Of a stretch of 64,000 nt of DNA, positions 1 to 7,838 are shown piece by piece. Where the stretch lies: contig NZ_CP073766.1 in assembly GCF_018255755.1 (NCBI RefSeq), forward strand, positions 5,702,501-5,766,500. The letters run 5' to 3'. Each line of letters begins with the position of its first letter. Within the stretch, counting starts at the first letter, position 1. This stretch comes from Chitinophaga sp. HK235. GTDB lineage: Bacteria > Bacteroidota > Bacteroidia > Chitinophagales > Chitinophagaceae. The notes under the pieces were generated by a model. The model saw only the letters and a program-made list of their open reading frames with translations. It made no database searches and was not told the DNA's origin. The translations under genes and the position numbers were made by a program.

Positions 1-45
1 ACTGTTGGCCAGGCAGTTGCTTACCTGGAAGAACATGTAAAATAA
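1..45 (+). CDS. acpP: Acyl carrier protein, C-terminal end (partial)
   Basis: Only the last 14 codons are inside the window, ending in a TAA stop. They read TVGQAVAYLEEHVK, which fits the final helix of bacterial acyl carrier protein, where the tail typically ends in a tyrosine-leucine plus acidic stretch. The gene lies 23 nt upstream of fabF on the same strand, and acpP-fabF-rnc is a widespread order in Bacteroidota. ACP carries growing acyl chains on a phosphopantetheine arm; that serine lies outside the window. The call rests on a short tail plus context. Confidence 0.8.
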   Translation, partial: TVGQAVAYLEEHVK

Positions 46-68
46 TCCTACTAATCAGAATTGTTTTA

Positions 69-1322
69 ATGCAACCAAGACGAGTTGTCGTTACAGGTTT
101 AGGCGCTCTTACACCGCTCGGCAATTCCGTAGCCGAATTCTGGCACGGATTGGCGAACGGTGTATCCGGCGCGGATTATATCCGTCAATTTGACGCTTCC
201 AAGTTCAAAACCCGTTTTGCTTGTGAACTGAAGAATTTCGACCCTACTAACTACCTGGATAAGAAGGAGGCCCGCAAGATGGACCCCTTTACACAAACCG
301 CGGTAATAGCCGCTGATCAGGCAATACAGGACGCCAATATCAACAAGGACAAGATCGATGTGGATCGGGCCGGTGTGATATGGGGCACCGGTGTTGGTGG
401 GATGATTAACTTCAGTCACGAGTTAAGAGAATTTCATACCGGAGACGGGACTCCCCGTTTCAGCCCTTTCCTGATCACCAGGCTTATTCTTGATATTGCC
501 GCTGGTTATATTTCTATCCGCCACGGCTTCAGAGGGCCTAATTTTTCCGTTGTATCTGCTTGTGCTTCTGCCACCAATGCAATTATTGAGGCGATGTACA
601 GTATCCGTTACGGTAAGACCGATCTGGTGGTTACCGGCGGTTCGGAAAATGTGATCAACGAGCCTTGTGTTGGTGGTTTTAACGCCATGAAGGCTTTGTC
701 TGAAAGAAACGATGATCCTAAGACCGCTTCCCGTCCTTTCGACCTCGACCGTGATGGTTTTGTAATGGGAGAAGGTGCAGGTGCGCTGGTACTGGAATCA
801 TTGGACCATGCATTGGCGAGAGGTGCAAAAATTTATGCTGAGTTGGCCGGCGGAGGCGCTACAGCAGATGCCCATCATATCACTGCCCCTCATCCGGAAG
901 GACTGGGTGCGATGAACGTAATGCGGCAGGCGCTGGCAGATTCCGGTTTACAGGCTAATGATATTGATTATATCAATGTACATGGTACTTCTACCCCACT
1001 GGGTGATATCGCAGAGGTAAAGGCTATTCAGAAAGTATTTGGTGAACATGCTTATGACCTCAACATCAGCTCCACCAAATCCATGACTGGCCACTTACTC
1101 GGTGCAGCCGGTGCTATTGAGTCAATAGCTGCTATCATGTCTATCATCAATGGTCTTGTACCACCCACAATTAACCATTTTACTGACGACCCTCAGCTGG
1201 ACCCGAAATTAAACTTTACCTTTAACACTGCACAGAAGAGAGATGTAAGAGCTGCATTATCCAATACCTTTGGTTTTGGTGGACATAATGCCTCTGTTAT
1301 TTTCAAAAAATTTGTTCCTTGA
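69..1322 (+). CDS. fabF: 3-oxoacyl-ACP synthase II (KAS II)
   Basis: Condensing enzyme that extends acyl-ACP with malonyl-ACP in type II fatty acid synthesis in the cytoplasm. The 417-residue length is normal for FabF. The catalytic triad is visible: the nucleophile Cys165 in SACASATN, His305 in NVHGTSTPLGD and His342 in KSMTGHLLGAAG. The glycine-rich C-terminal NTFGFGGHN motif is intact. It follows acpP by 23 nt and its last 35 bases overlap the start of rnc, so the three genes are probably co-transcribed and rnc translation may be coupled. Confidence 0.97.
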   Translation: MQPRRVVVTGLGALTPLGNSVAEFWHGLANGVSGADYIRQFDASKFKTRFACELKNFDPTNYLDKKEARKMDPFTQTAVIAADQAIQDANINKDKIDVDRAGVIWGTGVGGMINFSHELREFHTGDGTPRFSPFLITRLILDIAAGYISIRHGFRGPNFSVVSACASATNAIIEAMYSIRYGKTDLVVTGGSENVINEPCVGGFNAMKALSERNDDPKTASRPFDLDRDGFVMGEGAGALVLESLDHALARGAKIYAELAGGGATADAHHITAPHPEGLGAMNVMRQALADSGLQANDIDYINVHGTSTPLGDIAEVKAIQKVFGEHAYDLNISSTKSMTGHLLGAAGAIESIAAIMSIINGLVPPTINHFTDDPQLDPKLNFTFNTAQKRDVRAALSNTFGFGGHNASVIFKKFVP

Positions 1323-2052
1323 TCTTGATCGTGTGAGATTACTGCCAGGATTTTTATATCGACTCGTATCCAAGAAGAGGCACTTATACAAAGAGCTCAC
1401 CAGCCTGTTGGGTTTCCCGCCAGGTAACTTTGCCCTGTATGAGATAGCCCTTAGCCACCGCTCGAGCAAAGAGAAGTTTCTCGAAAGCAATGAGCGGCTG
1501 GAATACCTTGGTGATGCCATTCTGGGAGCAATTGTGGGTGATTATCTCTTTAAAAAATATCCTTACAAAACAGAAGGATATCTCACAGAGATGCGCTCCA
1601 AAATTGTAAACCGCCAGCAACTCAATGATATCGCTATCAAAATGGGGCTGCGCAAACTCACTATCTACGACAAGTACAACAGCTTTCTGAAAATCAGTCA
1701 GATCTTCGGTAATACCCTCGAAGCCCTCGTAGGCGCTGTATACCTCGACCGCGGCTACAATAAAACCCAGCAGTTTGTACATAAACGCATCCTCATGCCC
1801 TACATCGATATGGAGCTGCTGGAAAGCGTGGAAATGAACCACAAAAACAAACTGTATGGCTGGGCCAATAAAAACGGCAAAGTCCTCGAGTTCGAACTCC
1901 TTGAAGAACAAATGGACAATGGCCGGCGTATCTTTACTGTAGGCGCTGTAGTAGACGGTGAACTGATTTGCACCGGTAAAGCCTTCAATAAAAAAGACGC
2001 CAGCCAGATAGCTGCCCAGCAAGCCATCCAACAGTTGGGGCTTGCTGACTAA
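1288..2052 (+). CDS. rnc: Ribonuclease III
   Basis: Double-strand-specific endoribonuclease that processes rRNA precursors and structured mRNAs. The catalytic signature ERLEYLGDAILG, with its acidic metal ligands, is present. A second acidic site follows around the VYLDRGY segment, and a C-terminal double-stranded-RNA-binding domain ends with the usual KKDASQIAAQQAIQQL helix. The ATG at 1288 is preferred (254 aa); an in-frame TTG at 1270 would add six residues. The start lies inside the fabF 3' end. The N-terminus has about 20 residues more than enterobacterial RNase III. Confidence 0.95.
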   Translation: MPLLFSKNLFLDLDRVRLLPGFLYRLVSKKRHLYKELTSLLGFPPGNFALYEIALSHRSSKEKFLESNERLEYLGDAILGAIVGDYLFKKYPYKTEGYLTEMRSKIVNRQQLNDIAIKMGLRKLTIYDKYNSFLKISQIFGNTLEALVGAVYLDRGYNKTQQFVHKRILMPYIDMELLESVEMNHKNKLYGWANKNGKVLEFELLEEQMDNGRRIFTVGAVVDGELICTGKAFNKKDASQIAAQQAIQQLGLAD

Positions 2053-2062
2053 TTTCTCCTGA

Positions 2063-2665
2063 TCATTTTACCGGATGCCGTAGAATCGTTTTCAGTTTCT
2101 CCGGTGCTGTTTTCCTGAAATCCGACAGGTATATCTCATGATGCCGTCCATTCATTTTCAGGTTTTGCTGCTCCATCAGCACTTCCAGCTTTTTCAGTGA
2201 AACGGGTTCTTCACTAAAAGGTCCTATGTGCATGATCTGCACACATCTCCCCTCCTCTATCGTTTTCAGGTCTACATTTCTGAACAGGGTTGACTGTTTC
2301 TTCTTTTCGGCACTCATCACGGAGGAAGACAGCTGTTGACGGGTTACAAAATCGGGCATACGGATAGCCAACTCATAACACCACTGGTCACGGGGCACCT
2401 GCCGCGGATCGCCTGCGGTATCCTGTACCCACCAAAAACCTTCCAGCTTGCTGACGGTAAAATCACTGTCCGCCTTTTTACATAAAAACTTGATACCGTA
2501 AGCTACCGTATACAGGGCGCCGATGTTTTCTGCGAAAACATCCCCGTCAGGGTCTCCCTGACCGTTGATCGTCAGGAAGAGCCCTTTCCCCATAGTGGCC
2601 AGCTCCGCTGTGGTGGCAGCGCTGTAATAGCTTTTGAATGATTTGGTAAGTTCGAGTTTAGTCAT
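2063..2665 (-). CDS. GyrI-like small-molecule-binding protein
   Basis: A 200-residue single-domain protein resembling the GyrI-like (SOUL/AraC effector-binding) family, with a conserved FWWVQD segment and the C-terminal HIGPFSEEP / MNGRHHEIYLSDFRKTAPEKL pattern typical of this group. Members bind small molecules or hydrolyse cyclic adducts; the ligand here is unknown. The start at 2665 has an ACGGAG stretch just upstream and removes a non-conserved 25-residue extension. It lies 79 nt downstream of a DJ-1/GyrI fusion on the same strand, so the two GyrI-type proteins probably belong to one transcription unit with the WYL regulator upstream. Confidence 0.75.
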   Translation of the reverse strand: MTKLELTKSFKSYYSAATTAELATMGKGLFLTINGQGDPDGDVFAENIGALYTVAYGIKFLCKKADSDFTVSKLEGFWWVQDTAGDPRQVPRDQWCYELAIRMPDFVTRQQLSSSVMSAEKKKQSTLFRNVDLKTIEEGRCVQIMHIGPFSEEPVSLKKLEVLMEQQNLKMNGRHHEIYLSDFRKTAPEKLKTILRHPVK

Positions 2666-2744
2666 CTCCGTTAGTTTTATTTCATAGTCAATAGTAAATC
2701 CTATCAGCAGTATCCATCCAAGGTTACTCCAGTATTTCATTGTA

Positions 2745-3782
2745 TTAGGGTTTTACCACACCGATCTGGATATTGGTAATATTCTGGTCTGGCTGTTGAA
2801 AGTCGTATTGGAAATATTGTTCGCGGTTATAGCCTGTCATCTTGATACCCAGGAGGTTGATAGCGCCTAACAGTTTGCCATAGGTCTCTCCCAGTTTGTC
2901 CCAGCCGCCTTTGTGGGACATGGAGATACCGTCGAAACCTGGCAGTACCTCGCATTGGTATGGAGCAGGTACCGGGCCAACGGTGGTAACGGGGACGCCT
3001 ATATCAAGCCGGAAGACTGTTTCGGGTTTGCCATCAAACTGGTGGTAGTGCCACTCAACAGGGCCGGAGATCTCCATGCCGGCAGCGATGGCCTGCTGGT
3101 ATATTTCCCGGGCAGCGGTACGTACCAGCGCCAGCATACCACTATAATTAACTTCATAGCTGCGATAAAAGAATGTGAGGGGCTTTACCTGGCTAAACTC
3201 TGGTGCCGGGCCGTCGGCAAAGAAGCCAAACCAGAAAGCCAGTTGCTGGTTACCGAGCAGGTCGAGTGCCGTATAGATCTCTCTGGTAAAAGGCACCATG
3301 GCAGTGCCGCTGGCAGTAATCAGGTTACCGCTTGTTACAGCAGGTTGGTTTTTATAGTGAGCCTGTCCTTTGTAATCAGGGGCCAATATTTTGAGTACCG
3401 AAGCATCATTGCTGGTATGGGGTACCTCGTCCAGGAAACCATGGTTGCCGATAAAAGCAGTAGCATCGCAGATGGCGGCCAGGAGCCGGCCATTATCCAG
3501 CTGTTTGCGTATCAATGGCAGTATGGCGTTATGTTCGGGGTTGTTGGCGATGGTAGCTCCTCCCGGAATGATGAGCAGGTCTATATCGGCATCCAGCGCC
3601 TGTGACAGACTTTGCTGTGGTGTTACGCTCACATTGCCTCCGGATGTAATAGGTTGACCGTCAAGTGAAAACGTCACCACCTGAACATCAGTGAAGTTAC
3701 TGAGTCCGTAAATGGCTAAAGCTGGTTCCCAATCTGAATACTGGTTATACACATACACATAACATTTGCGTGGCGCTTTCAT
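2745..3782 (-). CDS. DJ-1/PfpI family domain fused to GyrI-like domain
   Basis: 345 residues with two parts. Residues 1 to about 185 form a DJ-1/PfpI (class I glutamine amidotransferase-like) fold, with the nucleophile elbow AICDATAF placing the reactive Cys at 105 and the upstream IIPGGA loop. From about 210 onward there is a GyrI-like domain with the closing NITNIQIGV pattern. DJ-1-like proteins act as glyoxalases, chaperones or amidases; the coupled effector-binding domain suggests ligand-responsive or detoxifying activity, but the substrate cannot be read from sequence. It sits between the WYL regulator and a stand-alone GyrI-like gene. Confidence 0.8.
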   Translation of the reverse strand: MKAPRKCYVYVYNQYSDWEPALAIYGLSNFTDVQVVTFSLDGQPITSGGNVSVTPQQSLSQALDADIDLLIIPGGATIANNPEHNAILPLIRKQLDNGRLLAAICDATAFIGNHGFLDEVPHTSNDASVLKILAPDYKGQAHYKNQPAVTSGNLITASGTAMVPFTREIYTALDLLGNQQLAFWFGFFADGPAPEFSQVKPLTFFYRSYEVNYSGMLALVRTAAREIYQQAIAAGMEISGPVEWHYHQFDGKPETVFRLDIGVPVTTVGPVPAPYQCEVLPGFDGISMSHKGGWDKLGETYGKLLGAINLLGIKMTGYNREQYFQYDFQQPDQNITNIQIGVVKP

Positions 3783-3905
3783 AATTGCTTTGTTTTTTGA
3801 TTACAATACAAAGCAACAAACAGAGTGTGACAACCCTATGTCAGGAGGGGGGTAAATATATTGAATATTAATTTTTAAGTGTGTAAGTGATTAATTATAA
3901 GTTTA

Positions 3906-4865
3906 TTACAGATAATGATCCTTTAGTTCTGTTACCAGTTCGCGTATGGAGGTTTTGAGAGACTCCGGCTCCAGCACGTTCACAGTATTACCATACGTGA
4001 CCAGCCAGCGACTGAAGTACTCGAAATTGTACATGAGGAAAGTCAGTTCCACTTTATCGCCTTGGTCGACTTCCTTCATGAGGCCAAAATAAAACAACTG
4101 CTGGCGCATGTAACGTATCATCTCCTTATCCACTTCTATTCTTACCAGTAGTGTTTTTTCGGGTGCATTGCTTCGTTTCTGTTCCAGGTATTGGTGGAGC
4201 GATGGGTGTTTGTCTTTTTTGAAATAGGATGAAGTGAGGCTTAACTTGCGGATACGGTCTACCCGGAAATCCCGGTACCCCTGCCGAAGCCGGCACCAGG
4301 CGATCAGGTGCCAGTTAAGGTTGTCATGGAAGATCCCAATAGGTTCCGCTTCGCGGCGGGTGTTCACTTCTTCCCCCAGGGAAAAATATTCCATGCTGAT
4401 AATCTGCTGATGGCCAAGCGCTTGCTGGATATCTGAAAGAAATCGGTTCGGGAAGCTGTCTTCTGAGATGGGCGGGCTGTTACGGATAACGGCAATATTT
4501 TCTTCCAGTGATTCCAGATAATCCTTTTCGGAGCCCCGCAGCACAGACCGGATCTTTTCCATGGCAAAGCCAAACTGCTTGCGGTTGGAATGGTCACTGA
4601 ACTGTTCCATCAGTTTTTCACCGGTCAGCAGGGCGGCAGCCTCCTCCTTGGAGAACATTACAGGGGGAAGATGGTACCCATCTACAATATAATAACCGGT
4701 GCCGGCCTCTGCGCCAATAGGCACACCGGCTTCCTGCAATGCTTTCACATCGCGGTAAACCGTTCGGAGGCTGATATTAAAGCGTTCGGATATCTCCGCT
4801 GCTTTTACAATCTTTTTGCCTTGCAACTGGATCAGGATGGCGGTAAGTCTGTCGATGCGGTTCAT
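3906..4865 (-). CDS. YafY-type transcriptional regulator, HTH plus WYL domain
   Basis: 319-residue DNA-binding regulator. The N-terminus (about 1-60) is a DeoR/HTH_11 winged helix (RLTAILIQLQ ... ISLRTVYRDVKAL). The middle and C-terminal part is a WYL ligand-sensing domain, with GIFHDNLNWHLIAWCRLRQGYRDFRVDRI matching the usual core, where tryptophan and tyrosine line the pocket. It is first in a minus-strand set with the DJ-1/GyrI fusion and the GyrI-like gene, so it probably controls them. A short inverted pair (GACCG/CGGTC) lies 13-30 nt upstream of its ATG and could be an autoregulatory site, but it is weak. Confidence 0.88.
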   Translation of the reverse strand: MNRIDRLTAILIQLQGKKIVKAAEISERFNISLRTVYRDVKALQEAGVPIGAEAGTGYYIVDGYHLPPVMFSKEEAAALLTGEKLMEQFSDHSNRKQFGFAMEKIRSVLRGSEKDYLESLEENIAVIRNSPPISEDSFPNRFLSDIQQALGHQQIISMEYFSLGEEVNTRREAEPIGIFHDNLNWHLIAWCRLRQGYRDFRVDRIRKLSLTSSYFKKDKHPSLHQYLEQKRSNAPEKTLLVRIEVDKEMIRYMRQQLFYFGLMKEVDQGDKVELTFLMYNFEYFSRWLVTYGNTVNVLEPESLKTSIRELVTELKDHYL

Positions 4866-5150
4866 GGAATAGCCTGGTTAAGACCGCTAATTTCGGTCGC
4901 CTAAAATTATTTTTCATTTTTTTTTATCCTCCATTAAACTTTGAGAAGATTCAACTGTCTTTAATATGTAACAAATCTCCGAAAACAATTAAGTGGTTGA
5001 TAATGAGTGTGAGATAGAATTTTTGGAGATCAACAAACACGATGCTACAGTACAGAATATAGGTTAAATGGTAAGCCCCTGTAATTTCTTACGGGGGCCT
5101 TTTTTTTCCCGTTCATCAGGAGCATCAGTAAAATCACATAAATCAGGGGT
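4866..5150. other. Intergenic region with an orphan plus-strand terminator
   Basis: 285 bases between the WYL regulator start and the cydB stop. No credible ORF is visible. The right half holds a plus-strand terminator-like hairpin (5075-5107) and one copy of the short ATCAGGAGCATCA repeat (about 5116-5128). A transcript ending at the hairpin would have to begin in this interval, so a small RNA is possible. Confidence 0.5.
5075..5107 (+). terminator. Rho-independent terminator with no upstream plus-strand gene
   Basis: Ten-base-pair stem (GCCCCTGTAA / TTACGGGGGC, one G-T pair) with a TTTC tetraloop, followed on the plus strand by eight T residues. Read on the minus strand there is no T tract after the stem, so it does not serve cydAB. 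No annotated gene on the plus strand ends nearby. Confidence 0.75.
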
Positions 5151-6185
5151 CTAATAGCTCATATCTGTCAACTTCACCTTACCTCTGAAAGTCCAGAAAA
5201 CAAAAATACTGTAACCAATTACCAGCGGAGTACCGATGGCAGCTATCAGCAACATTATTTTCAATGATTTTGTGGAAGAGGCAGCATCATAGATGCTGAT
5301 ACTATTAGCGGGGTCTGTGGTAGAGAGCACAATATTGGGATACAGTCCCACCGCAAAGAGGATCAGCAGACAAGAAGTAATAATACAGGAGTAGAAAAAG
5401 GCGGTGAAATATTTCCTGGAATCAATATTCCGTTTGATGTTGAGCAGGGTAAACACCGCTACCATCGGGAGAATAAACAGCTGCGGATGGTCCTTGAACT
5501 GATGCGTCATATGTGGAATATAAATCAGTGTAGCCATCGAGGTTAATATGAAACAGAGAATGAAAAACTTACTGCAGTTATTCACCAGGACTGTGAGCTT
5601 GGCATAGAGCCGGTTTTCGGTTTTCATCACGAGGTAAATGGCACCGTGTAACATAAACAGCGACAAGGTGGTGAAAGCGATGAGAATAGCGTAGGGATTG
5701 AAGAATGTCAGCAGGTTGCCGGTAAATTCATGCTGACTATTGAGCGGCAGCCCATGAATAAGGTTACCCAATACCAGCCCCAGCAACAACGTGATGGCAG
5801 TACTGGAAACAGTATAAGAGATATCCCACATTTTACGCCACCAGGTCCAGGGTTCCTTGCTCCGGAATTCTATAGAGATAGCTCTGAAAATCAGCGCCAC
5901 CAGAAACAACATAAAAGGGACGTAAAAGGTCGAAAGGATCACTCCGTAAACGAGCGGAAAGCCGGCAAACAACGCTCCCCCGGCGATGACCAGCCATACT
6001 TCGTTGCCATCCCATACCGGCCCGATTGCATTCAGCACCAGACGGCGGCTTTCTTCCTTGTTAAAGAACAGGTGTAAAGATCCGGCACCGAGGTCAAAAC
6101 CATCCAGTACACCATAACCGGTGATCAGTCCGCCGATCACTAAAAACCACCAGGTGGGAAGGTCCAGTCCGAGTATTGTTTCCAT
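5151..6185 (-). CDS. cydB: Cytochrome bd ubiquinol oxidase subunit II
   Basis: Integral membrane subunit of the bd-type terminal oxidase, which reduces oxygen with quinol at high affinity. 344 residues with many hydrophobic segments. The N-terminal LDGFDLGAG motif and the IGPVWDGNEVWLV stretch are hallmark CydB sequences. It begins 11 nt after the cydA stop, so the pair is an operon. No small CydX-like ORF was recognised next to it. A minus-strand terminator immediately after the stop is not obvious. Confidence 0.96.
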   Translation of the reverse strand: METILGLDLPTWWFLVIGGLITGYGVLDGFDLGAGSLHLFFNKEESRRLVLNAIGPVWDGNEVWLVIAGGALFAGFPLVYGVILSTFYVPFMLFLVALIFRAISIEFRSKEPWTWWRKMWDISYTVSSTAITLLLGLVLGNLIHGLPLNSQHEFTGNLLTFFNPYAILIAFTTLSLFMLHGAIYLVMKTENRLYAKLTVLVNNCSKFFILCFILTSMATLIYIPHMTHQFKDHPQLFILPMVAVFTLLNIKRNIDSRKYFTAFFYSCIITSCLLILFAVGLYPNIVLSTTDPANSISIYDAASSTKSLKIMLLIAAIGTPLVIGYSIFVFWTFRGKVKLTDMSY

Positions 6186-6196
6186 ACAACAGTATT

Positions 6197-7585
6197 TTAA
6201 GCAGGGAGATTTTCGAGATTATTGGGATAGTACTGGTCGTGGTCATCATCACGTTTGCTACCGCTGATATCCGGCCCATGCTGTATTTTACGGTTCAACA
6301 GGTAGAGGAACAACGCAAACAGCAACACATATACTAATGTAAAGAGGATAAGGGAGAACATAACCTGATCGGCAGTGACCTTTCTGGAAAGAGCATCGGA
6401 GGTGCGTAACAGTTTATATACTACCCAGGGCTGGCGGCCTACTTCAGCAGCATACCATCCCATCTGATTAGCAATTTGCGGAAGTAATACAGCCCATGTG
6501 AAGATGATCATCAGCCATCGTTGTTCAAACAGTTTCTTTTTCCAGAGTAATAACAGTGCCAGCAACGTAAGCCCTATCAGTGTTACGCCGATAGAGATCA
6601 TGATGTGATAGGTCTGGAATACGAAGTTGACAGCGCCGGGCCTGTCCTGTGGCGGAGTAGCCCGCAATCCTTCCACCGGGGCGCTAAAGCTGCCATGGGT
6701 CAGGAAAGAAAGACCGCCCGGAATTTTGATACCAGTAGTGGTTTCGGTTTTATTATTGACCCAGCCGACGATATACATATCTGCTACGGAAAGGCTGTCG
6801 TAGTGCCCTTCCATGGCGGCCAGTTTGGCTGGCTGATATTTACTGACATAATGTGCAGAGCGATGGCCGGTGAAAAGCTGCATCAGCGCGGCTATCACCG
6901 CTACAGATAAGCCCACTTTGAACATAGCCTGTGCATGTGCTTCAAAACGTTTTTTTAGGATATACCAGGCGGCAACGCTCATCACCAGGAAAGATCCCGC
7001 CAGAAAGGAGCCGATGATCACATGGGCATAACGGTCTATGCTGGAAGGATTATACACCATCTCCCAGAAATCAGTCACTACAGCGCGCGCACCGAGCGCA
7101 TGTCCTTCTATGCGGTAACCGGCAGGGGTTTGTTGCCAGGAGTTGGCAATCACGATCCATAATGCAGACAAGGCTGAGCCTATCGCTACCATGATAGTGG
7201 AAAAATAATGTACAGCTTTATGCACGCGGTCCCATCCAAACAACAGCACTCCCAGGAAGGCGGACTCCATCGCAAAAGCAAAAATCCCTTCCGCTGCCAG
7301 CGCGCTTCCGAAGATATCCCCTACATAATGTGAATAGGTAGCCCAGTTGGTGCCAAACTCAAATTCCATGACAATACCAGTGGCCACACCTATGCCAAAT
7401 ATCAGGGCGAATATCTTAATCCAGAATTTGGTGATTTCCTTATACAATAACTTCCCCGTTTTCAGGTAAAGACCTTCCATTATCACCAAACACAAGCCCA
7501 GTCCGATACTCAGCGGAGGATAGATGTAATGGAATGCTATTGTAAAAGCAAATTGTATTCTGGATAGTATTTCAACGGAAGGCAT
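6197..7585 (-). CDS. cydA: Cytochrome bd ubiquinol oxidase subunit I
   Basis: Heme-bearing subunit of cytochrome bd oxidase, 462 residues. Visible features include the N-terminal FHYIYPPLSIGLG segment carrying the axial histidine for a b-type heme, the MEFEFGTNW helix, and the GRQPWVVYKLLRT motif near the quinol site. The periplasmic Q-loop is short, as in the compact non-enterobacterial CydA class. A promoter with a TAACTTTG -7 box lies 19 nt upstream of the ATG. The oxidase supports microaerobic respiration and protects against oxygen and nitric oxide; this is family knowledge. Confidence 0.96.
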   Translation of the reverse strand: MPSVEILSRIQFAFTIAFHYIYPPLSIGLGLCLVIMEGLYLKTGKLLYKEITKFWIKIFALIFGIGVATGIVMEFEFGTNWATYSHYVGDIFGSALAAEGIFAFAMESAFLGVLLFGWDRVHKAVHYFSTIMVAIGSALSALWIVIANSWQQTPAGYRIEGHALGARAVVTDFWEMVYNPSSIDRYAHVIIGSFLAGSFLVMSVAAWYILKKRFEAHAQAMFKVGLSVAVIAALMQLFTGHRSAHYVSKYQPAKLAAMEGHYDSLSVADMYIVGWVNNKTETTTGIKIPGGLSFLTHGSFSAPVEGLRATPPQDRPGAVNFVFQTYHIMISIGVTLIGLTLLALLLLWKKKLFEQRWLMIIFTWAVLLPQIANQMGWYAAEVGRQPWVVYKLLRTSDALSRKVTADQVMFSLILFTLVYVLLFALFLYLLNRKIQHGPDISGSKRDDDHDQYYPNNLENLPA

Positions 7586-7603
7586 AATCTTTAATTATTG
7601 ATA

Positions 7604-7632
7604 CAAAGTTAGGAGCTCCTCCAATCTGACAA
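7604..7632 (-). promoter_or_regulatory. Bacteroidota-type promoter for cydAB
   Basis: Read on the minus strand: GTTG, 18 bp, then TAACTTTG, matching the -33 TTG and -7 TAnnTTTG pattern of Bacteroidota sigma-ABfr promoters. The box ends 18 nt before the cydA ATG, leaving room for a short leader. Confidence 0.7.
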
Positions 7633-7660
7633 CCTGATAAATATCATGAAGTGATGATTC

Positions 7661-7829
7661 TTTTGATGCTCCTGATGAGCGGAGACATAAGCGAAGATTT
7701 AGCCATGCTTATATGAAGATAAAATAATTAATTTGTATGAAAAGAGAAAGCCCCCATTGATATTTTTAAATCAATGGGGGCTTTCTCTTTTATCTTCGCT
7801 TAAGTCTTCGCTCATCAGGAGCATCAAAA
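7661..7829. repeat. Nested inverted repeat around the jetC terminator
   Basis: Outer arms at 7661-7698 and about 7792-7829 are 38 bp inverted copies with two mismatches (ends TTTTGATGCTCCTGATGAGC on the left). Between them is a second, independent 22-bp perfect inverted repeat. The whole 169-bp unit lies between the cydA promoter and the jetC stop. Its right arm contains the same ATCAGGAGCATCA core found after cydB and glnS, so the outer arms belong to a dispersed family. It could be a decayed bidirectional terminator or a miniature repeat element; no coding sequence lies inside it. Confidence 0.8.
7741..7792 (-). terminator. Strong terminator hairpin after jetC
   Basis: Twenty-two perfectly paired bases with an eight-base loop, centred on CCCCCATTGAT / ATCAATGGGGG and flanked by A/T runs. 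It sits 47 nt past the jetC stop and should end the minus-strand jet transcript. The symmetry means it may also block plus-strand transcription. Confidence 0.85.
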
Positions 7830-7838
7830 CTATCAGAA

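Noticed and set aside
3815..3842. TGTGACA ... TGTCA as a third Crp-type site
   Set aside because: Spacing between the half-sites is different and no -7 box lies at the matching distance.
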